The translations under genes and the position numbers were made by a program. From positions 18,977-82,976 of the forward strand of contig CAJOMP010000001.1 in assembly GCA_905235785.1 (NCBI GenBank): DNA of 64,000 nucleotides, written 5' to 3'. The notes under the pieces were generated by a model. The model saw only the letters and a list, made by a program, of their open reading frames with translations, ran no database searches and was not told the DNA's origin. This DNA comes from an uncultured Clostridia bacterium (GTDB lineage: Bacteria; Bacillota; Clostridia; Christensenellales; Borkfalkiaceae). Shown here piece by piece: positions 58,644 through 64,000 of the stretch. How positions within the stretch are numbered: the stretch's first letter is position 1; each line of letters starts with the position of its first letter.

Positions 58644-58672
58644 TTGACTAAAACGCGCTTTTATATTATACT
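58644..58672 (+). promoter_or_regulatory. Putative sigma-A promoter of tRNA-Trp (TTGACT-17-TATACT)
   Basis: TTGACT 58644-58649, 17-bp spacer, TATACT 58667-58672. Confidence 0.65.
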
Positions 58673-58686
58673 TTAAGGGTACTTTT

Positions 58687-58761
58687 AGGGGAGTGGCTCA
58701 ACGGTAGAGCAGCGGTCTCCAAAACCGCCGGTTGCGTGTTCGAATCGCGTCTCCCCTGCCA
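58687..58761 (+). tRNA. tRNA-Trp (anticodon CCA, 58719-58721)
   Basis: AGGGGAG/CTCCCCT acceptor stem, D-loop GGCTCAACGGTAGAGC, anticodon stem-loop GCGGT-CTCCAAA-ACCGC, TTCGAATC T-loop, encoded CCA. Confidence 0.95.
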
Positions 58762-58762
58762 G

Positions 58763-58795
58763 AAATATCGAGTGTTATCGCTCGATATTTTATTT
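58763..58795 (+). terminator. Terminator after tRNA-Trp
   Basis: AAATATCGAG...CTCGATATTT followed by TATTTT. Confidence 0.75.
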
Positions 58796-58822
58796 TACAG
58801 CAAAAGACAAACTAATGTCAAT

Positions 58823-59005
58823 TTAATCCTTGTCGCCCGTTACGATTTTAGTGATTTTTATAATCTTGTAATTTTTTTCTTCTTCTAAACACTTGCCGCA
58901 ATTATCGCAAATTTTGGTTTTGTCTAAATCACAAAAATCGTCTTCACATTCGTTAAATTCAGCCGTGTTTTTTAAATATTCGGAATACTTTTCTTTTTCA
59001 CTCAT
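58823..59005 (-). CDS. Small Cys-rich conserved-type hypothetical protein (60 aa)
   Basis: CEDDFCDLDKTKICDNCGKCLEEE; coherent short ORF upstream of and divergent from lexA. Confidence 0.6.
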   Translation of the reverse strand: MSEKEKYSEYLKNTAEFNECEDDFCDLDKTKICDNCGKCLEEEKNYKIIKITKIVTGDKD

Positions 59006-59082
59006 TATCTTGCTCTTTTTACTTATTGATTATATTTTATCATATTTATCTTATAAATCAAACTATTTAAATTAAAAAATCT

Positions 59083-59096
59083 CGAACATTTGTTTG
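59083..59096. promoter_or_regulatory. LexA/SOS box CGAACATTTGTTTG
   Basis: Matches the Gram-positive SOS consensus form CGAAC-N4-GTTYG, overlapping the putative -35 (TTGACT) of lexA. Confidence 0.85.
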
Positions 59097-59128
59097 ACTT
59101 TTCGTTTTTTTTGTGATATTTTATAAAT

Positions 59129-59722
59129 ATGAAAAAAATAAATGAAAAAACGGACAAAGTTTATAAGTTTATAATCGATTATATCGATAACAACGGCTAC
59201 CCCCCTTCGATACGGGAAATCTGCGCAAAACTTAATATAAAATCCACTGCCACAGCCTATTCTTATATAGACAGATTAAAACAACGCGGACTTTTGGAAA
59301 AATCACCTATGAAAAAACGCGCGTTAACCCCCGTAACCAAAAAAGCAAATTTTACAAGTATTCCGCTTGTCGGCACCATTACGGCAGGCACGCCGATTTT
59401 TGCCGTTGAAAATTTAGAAGGCTACTGTCCGCTCCCCGAAGATTTTAACGGCGCGGAAGACGATTTTGCCCTTCGCGTTTCGGGCGAAAGTATGATAAAC
59501 GCAGGGATATACGATAAAGATATAATTATCGTAAAAAAATGCGATACTGCCGATAACGGCAATATCGTAGTCGCATTGATTGACGACAGCGCAACAGTCA
59601 AACGCTTTTATAAAAAAGACGGGAAAATCGTCCTTCATCCCGAAAACGACTTTATGTCGGATATGATTTTCGACAACGTTCAGATTTTAGGAATAGTTAA
59701 AGGGTTAATAAGGAAATTTTGA
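59129..59722 (+). CDS. lexA: LexA repressor
   Basis: GYPPSIREICAKLNIKSTATAYSYIDRLKQRG; VSGESMINAGIYDKDIIIV. Confidence 0.95.
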   Translation: MKKINEKTDKVYKFIIDYIDNNGYPPSIREICAKLNIKSTATAYSYIDRLKQRGLLEKSPMKKRALTPVTKKANFTSIPLVGTITAGTPIFAVENLEGYCPLPEDFNGAEDDFALRVSGESMINAGIYDKDIIIVKKCDTADNGNIVVALIDDSATVKRFYKKDGKIVLHPENDFMSDMIFDNVQILGIVKGLIRKF

Positions 59723-59764
59723 TAAAGTTCAACTGTTTTTTATTTCATCCCCAAATATAAGGTG

Positions 59765-59802
59765 CTTTCAGCGGCGTGGCAAATTTGCCCCGCCGCTGAA
59801 AG
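59765..59802. terminator. Hairpin between convergent lexA and htrA-like gene
   Basis: CTTTCAGCGGCG...CGCCGCTGAAAG perfect 12-bp arms. Confidence 0.6.
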
Positions 59803-59818
59803 GTTTAATCTCTTTATA

Positions 59819-61147
59819 CTATTCCAAAGTATCGCAGAATCGGAAACTCGTCGCTACCATGCTTACCGTTTTTTCTTGCGTTGTTACTCTCCATCCCGAC
59901 GTTACAGTTCTAATCACCGTTATATATACCGTTTGCCCCGCTTCTAACCCGCTCATTATCTCTTCAAACTGCGCAATCGTGTTTACGCTTTGTTCCGCGC
60001 CGTCGTCTACTTTTATCTTGGTTATCTCGTCGTTGACTTTTAGCCCTTTCCCCGCGGCGATACTTCCGCTCGTTACAGAAGATACTACAAGATACGTTGT
60101 CCCGTTATCGGTCGCTTCCGAGACAGAAAATCCGAATTTTACTCTTCTGCCCGATATATATCCGTAATTCGTGTCGCTTGCCGTGCCGACAAGACTCTTT
60201 GCTATTTCCACAAATCCGTTGCCGCTTTCAAGATAACAAGGTATTGCAAAATTGATATTAGTATAATTCGTGTTACCCGCGTTCGTTATGCCGATTAGTT
60301 CGCCGTATAAATTATACAATCCGCCGCCGGAATTGCCCGGGTTCGTCGAAACGTCTATCTGCATTAGATTCATTTCCCCTATTTCGTCAACAGCCGTCGG
60401 GCGCGAAAGATAACTGACTATCCCGCGGGCGACTGACCCCGGCAGCGTTCCCGTCGGATTGCCTATCGAAAACACCGTTTCACCGAGTTCCGTGTGATAC
60501 GTGTCATCCGGTATTTGCGCTTTTACTATTTTATCTTTCGAAAGCGTTTTCCCCGATTTTGCCGCTATGCTTAAATCGAGTTTCAAAACAGCTATATCCG
60601 ACTCGAAATCACCTCCGACGAGCGTTATCGCATACTTTACACCGTTATATCCGTTGTTATATACCGAAGGCTTTTCGTTACCTATATATCCGTAAAATAT
60701 ATAATCCGCATTATAATACGAATAATTCTCGTCGGGAATACGGATTTCTATCTCGCCTATACCTTCCGTGCCGAATGTCCCCGATTTAGATACCATATGA
60801 TGACAGGTTACTATATACACCATATTTTCGTTTTGTTTCCATGCGGCGGGCTCGTCAAAACTTATATCCACGATAACGCCCGACCCCGCGCCGCTACCCG
60901 TTACTACCTGTACGGCGGAACGCTTTACCGCCGCTACCGCGTCGACAAACGCGTCTTCTATATCGCGGGTTTTTGCAGTCGTGTTAAAATTGACAGACTG
61001 CGCGGCGATATCCGAATCGCTCGGCGTTACGATGCCGCGGCTACCCGATTTTGACGAAGTTCCGATAAAGGAACACCCGCTTGCGATAACTATCGCAAGC
61101 ACCATTGCCGAAAGAGCAACTATTATAGCGGAAAATTTCTTTTTCAT
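59819..61147 (-). CDS. Trypsin-like serine protease (HtrA/DegP-like) lipoprotein with PDZ domain
   Basis: Lipobox IVIASGCS; triad-like YIVTCHHMVS / FESDIAVLKLD / STNPGNSGGGLYNLYGELIGI; C-terminal PDZ-like region. Confidence 0.88.
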   Translation of the reverse strand: MKKKFSAIIVALSAMVLAIVIASGCSFIGTSSKSGSRGIVTPSDSDIAAQSVNFNTTAKTRDIEDAFVDAVAAVKRSAVQVVTGSGAGSGVIVDISFDEPAAWKQNENMVYIVTCHHMVSKSGTFGTEGIGEIEIRIPDENYSYYNADYIFYGYIGNEKPSVYNNGYNGVKYAITLVGGDFESDIAVLKLDLSIAAKSGKTLSKDKIVKAQIPDDTYHTELGETVFSIGNPTGTLPGSVARGIVSYLSRPTAVDEIGEMNLMQIDVSTNPGNSGGGLYNLYGELIGITNAGNTNYTNINFAIPCYLESGNGFVEIAKSLVGTASDTNYGYISGRRVKFGFSVSEATDNGTTYLVVSSVTSGSIAAGKGLKVNDEITKIKVDDGAEQSVNTIAQFEEIMSGLEAGQTVYITVIRTVTSGWRVTTQEKTVSMVATSFRFCDTLE

Positions 61148-61237
61148 AAATAACTCCCGAATATATTTTATTATTTTATTCTTTATTGTAGTTTACACCT
61201 AAAACCTTAAAAAAAACTTGAAAATTGTAAAAAAAAT

Positions 61238-61326
61238 AAAAGGGGCGGATATTTTGCCCCTTTTCCCGCAAGATCTGCGGGAAAAAACAACTGTCGCAAA
61301 TCGAGCGGTATATTTAAAGCGACAGT
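61238..61326 (-). terminator. Cluster of tandem hairpins between the phosphoglycerate mutase and htrA-like genes
   Basis: AAAAGGGGC/GCCCCTTTT (61238-61264), CCCGCA/TGCGGG (61265-61281), ACTGTCGC/GCGACAGT (61290-61326); T-runs follow two of them on the minus strand. Confidence 0.6.
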
Positions 61327-61414
61327 ATTTTTTTAACGGTTTTCCTATTAAAAAGCCGTTTTACCGCCGATAAAATGAGTATAGGCAAAAAGCGGCTTTT
61401 TATACAAATTATAA

Positions 61415-62623
61415 TTAAACGCAGGTTAAAAACTTTTTCATTAAACTTACGCCGCTATCGACAAATACGCCCGTTTTTTCGGCTTCTTTTTCGCAATACT
61501 TTTCCGCGCCGCAGTTTACCGTTTTTAAGCTGTTATATAAAACGTAAGGCACGGGGTCGGATACGTGCGTCATTACGTCAAGCGGCGTGGGATGGTCGGG
61601 CATTATTAAAAGCGAAAAGTCTTCGCCGCGCGCCCTTAATCCGTCGGCAATCGTTTTCACTACCCCGTCGATTTGCTCTATCGAGTAGATTTTATGTTCG
61701 TGGTCGCCGTGATGTCCGCACTCGTCGGGCGCTTCCATATGAATATACACAAAATCGTCGTCTTTTAAGGCGTCAAGGGCGGCTTGCGCCTTTCCCTGAA
61801 AATTCGTGTCGTAATTGCCCGTCGCGCCGTCTACTTCGATAACGCGCATACCCGTGAGTTTGCCTATCCCCTTTAACAGGTCAACGGCGGAAATCATTGC
61901 GCCGCTAAGCCCGTAACGCTCGGTAAAAGATTGCAGTTTGGGTTTTGTGCCTTCGCCCCAGAACCACAGGGAATTTGCGGGGCGTTTACCCGCGTTTATT
62001 CTCGCGATGTTTACGGGATGATTTTTCAAAAGTTGCGCGGAACGCTCCATAAGAGAAAGATATTCTTTGCCCGTTTCGCTCGTCGGCAAATGCCCTTTTA
62101 CGGGTTTACCCGTTATGTCGTGCGGGGGCGTAAGGTCGCCCGCTATCTTGCCGTTATCGACGACAAGACAATGACGGTAACTTATACCCGAAAACAAACG
62201 ATATTTTTCATTATTTAAATGCCTTGCAAGATATTCTATTAAACTCTTGGCTTCGGCTGTAGAAATCTCGCCCGCGCTGTAATCTATCATGGTTTTATCG
62301 GCAAAATTTTCTTCGTCGGATAAACACACCAAATTCGCGCGCGCCGTTACGTCCGTATCTTTTAACGCTATCCCGATAGACGCCGCTTCTAACGGCGAAC
62401 GTCCCGTGTAACACTCTTTTGGGTCGTAGCCCAAAACCGAAAGGTTAGCAACGTCGCTCCCCGGTTTTAAGCCGTCTGCGACCGTTCTGCAAAGACCGAC
62501 TTCGGAAACTTTACAAAGTCCGTCGATAAAAGGTTTTTTCGCAAGATCGAGCGGGGTTTTGCCACCCAAAACTTTTTGCGGATAGTCCGCCATGCCGTCG
62601 CCTAAAATTACCGCGTATTTCAT
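61415..62623 (-). CDS. Cofactor-independent phosphoglycerate mutase (ApgM-type)
   Basis: YAVILGDGMADYPQKVLGGKTPLDLAKKPFIDGL; SDVANLSVLGYDP; IHMEAPDECGHHGD. Confidence 0.92.
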   Translation of the reverse strand: MKYAVILGDGMADYPQKVLGGKTPLDLAKKPFIDGLCKVSEVGLCRTVADGLKPGSDVANLSVLGYDPKECYTGRSPLEAASIGIALKDTDVTARANLVCLSDEENFADKTMIDYSAGEISTAEAKSLIEYLARHLNNEKYRLFSGISYRHCLVVDNGKIAGDLTPPHDITGKPVKGHLPTSETGKEYLSLMERSAQLLKNHPVNIARINAGKRPANSLWFWGEGTKPKLQSFTERYGLSGAMISAVDLLKGIGKLTGMRVIEVDGATGNYDTNFQGKAQAALDALKDDDFVYIHMEAPDECGHHGDHEHKIYSIEQIDGVVKTIADGLRARGEDFSLLIMPDHPTPLDVMTHVSDPVPYVLYNSLKTVNCGAEKYCEKEAEKTGVFVDSGVSLMKKFLTCV

Positions 62624-62624
62624 A

Positions 62625-63290
62625 TTATTTACTCCACTCTATCGGCTTTATGCCGTGTTTAATAAGATATTCGTTAGCCTGTATAAAATGTCCGCACCCG
62701 AAAAATCCGTTGTATGCGGAAAGGGGGCTGGGATGCGCGCACTCTAAAATCAGGTGTTTGGTTTCGTCGATAAGCGGTTTTTTTGCGCGGGCGTTTGCGC
62801 CCCACAAAAAGAATACCACGTGTTCTCTGCCGTCCGATATTTTCTTTATTACGCCGTCGGTGAATTCTTCCCACCCCTTGCCTTTATGGGAATTAGCCGC
62901 GTGCGCTCGCACCGTTAAAACGGTATTCAAAAGCAGTACGCCCTGTTTTGCCCAGTCCGTAAGGTCGCCGCTCGCAAACCCCTGCGTACCCGTTTCGTCT
63001 TTTATTTCTTTGAAAATATTGATAAGCGACGGCGGAATATCCACGCCTTCCGGCACGGAAAAGGCAAGTCCCATCGCCTGACCTTCTTCGTGATAGGGGT
63101 CTTGACCCAAAAGCACGACCTTTATCCCGTTAAACGGCGTTATCTTCATACTGTTAAAAATTTTGAACATATCGGGATATACCGTTTGCGTCGAATATTC
63201 GGATTTTAAAAATTCTCTTAATTTAAGATAGGACGGCGATGAAAATTCTTCTTTTAATATCTCATCCCACTCTTTCGTTATTTTTACCAT
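62625..63290 (-). CDS. ung: Uracil-DNA glycosylase
   Basis: VVLLGQDPYHEEGQAMGLAFSVP; LLLNTVLTVRAHAANSHKGKGWEEFTD; AHPSPLSAYNGFFG. Confidence 0.97.
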   Translation of the reverse strand: MVKITKEWDEILKEEFSSPSYLKLREFLKSEYSTQTVYPDMFKIFNSMKITPFNGIKVVLLGQDPYHEEGQAMGLAFSVPEGVDIPPSLINIFKEIKDETGTQGFASGDLTDWAKQGVLLLNTVLTVRAHAANSHKGKGWEEFTDGVIKKISDGREHVVFFLWGANARAKKPLIDETKHLILECAHPSPLSAYNGFFGCGHFIQANEYLIKHGIKPIEWSK

Positions 63291-63368
63291 AATTATATAT
63301 ATTTTATCATTTTACTTTGACAAAATCAATATAATTATATATAATTAAAAGGTTTTACGGTAAATAAA

Positions 63369-63956
63369 ATGAGTGCTTTGGAAATTATCGCGATTGCCGT
63401 CGCTCTCGCAACGGACGCTTTCGCGCTCACAATCGCAAACTGCGCGACATACGAAAAAACGCTTACCCGCATAAAAGAGTGGTCTATGCCGTCCGCGTTC
63501 GCGTTTTTTCAATTCTTAATGCCGCTTATAGGATTTTTTCTCGGCGGGCTTATTTCCGGATTTTTACAATCCTTCGCAAAATTTCTTGCGGCGGGAATTT
63601 TCTTTATTCTCGCGATAAAAATCGTCTTTGACGTTACCGAAGAAAAGCGCAAGAGCGAAAAACCCGACGAACGCGTTAGAAAAACGCAAAGTTTTAATTT
63701 CGGCGTGCTCTTTATTCAGGCTATCGCCACGAGTATAGACGCTTTCGCTATCGGCATAACGCTCGCCGCGGTATCTCTCCCGTTTTCCGTGTTCTTCGCG
63801 GCGGGAATAATCGGCGCGATAACCTTTGCGGTCGTCTCCGTCGCCCTGCTTATCGGAAAATCGCTCGGAAAACTTTTAGGCAAATACGCCGTATGGCTCG
63901 GCGCGATTATACTTTTCGTTCTGGCAATAAAAAATCTTGTCGAAGGTTTTGTTTAA
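63369..63956 (+). CDS. mntP: Manganese efflux pump MntP family
   Basis: IIAIAVALATDAFALTIANC; IQAIATSIDAFAIGITLA; six hydrophobic segments. Confidence 0.9.
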   Translation: MSALEIIAIAVALATDAFALTIANCATYEKTLTRIKEWSMPSAFAFFQFLMPLIGFFLGGLISGFLQSFAKFLAAGIFFILAIKIVFDVTEEKRKSEKPDERVRKTQSFNFGVLFIQAIATSIDAFAIGITLAAVSLPFSVFFAAGIIGAITFAVVSVALLIGKSLGKLLGKYAVWLGAIILFVLAIKNLVEGFV

Positions 63957-63973
63957 TTATTTGTTATTTTTTA

Positions 63974-64000
63974 GCGGGCGGCGATAGTTTATCGCCGCCC
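63974..64000 (+). terminator. Terminator stem after mntP, cut by window end
   Basis: GGGCGGCGATA-GTTTA-TCGCCGCCC at the window edge. Confidence 0.55.

Noticed and set aside
1-64000. CRISPR array
   Set aside because: No evenly spaced direct-repeat array and no cas-like ORFs seen
1-64000. rRNA genes
   Set aside because: No 16S/23S/5S signature sequence recognised; only one tRNA (Trp) found

Overview
The window looks like low-GC Firmicutes/Clostridia chromosome from a spore former (inferred from spoIIIAA-AH, spoIVB, gerW/ytfJ, the glgC/glgD pair and the gene order). Main blocks: (i) 3' end of valS, then pgi-glgB-glgC-glgD-glgA-glgP-GH13 (0.8-12.3 kb); (ii) a Trp T-box upstream of a stand-alone trpB2, then acpP; (iii) P-type ATPase, leuS, galK, purB, amidohydrolase, aminotransferase, ppa, Mrp/ApbC; (iv) a XerS-like tyrosine recombinase gene followed immediately by an integrated ~3.5-kb element (26.87-30.36 kb) encoding a pUB110/pC194-type rolling-circle Rep; (v) a PadR regulator with predicted membrane helices; (vi) a minus-strand core block (rluB, dac, ytfJ, scpAB, lysA, dac, spoIVB, recN, argR, nadK, tlyA, ispA, folD, nusB, asp23, spoIIIAH-AA); (vii) ispH-S1 fusion, cmk, SIS, FAD oxidoreductase, surE, rnhA, proC, tRNA-Trp(CCA), lexA with an SOS box, HtrA-like lipoprotein, iPGM, ung, mntP. 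The most interesting signal is the 3.5-kb element. It is bounded by 15-bp direct repeats. When its outer flanks are rejoined they form a perfect 15-bp inverted repeat around a 6-bp spacer (TATCTATGCGTAAAA-6-TTTTACGCATAGATA), i.e. a dif/difSL-like site about 50 bp upstream of the recombinase gene. The element carries a rolling-circle Rep with a recognisable double-strand-origin-like site, a sigma-like protein, and a putative toxin/immunity-like pair. It therefore looks like an Xer/dif-exploiting integrative rolling-circle replicon. A second unexplained signal is a 15-bp palindrome TTATGT-N3-ACATAA found exactly four times, three of them 10-27 bp upstream of start codons. All product assignments come from reading translated motifs; no database search was run.
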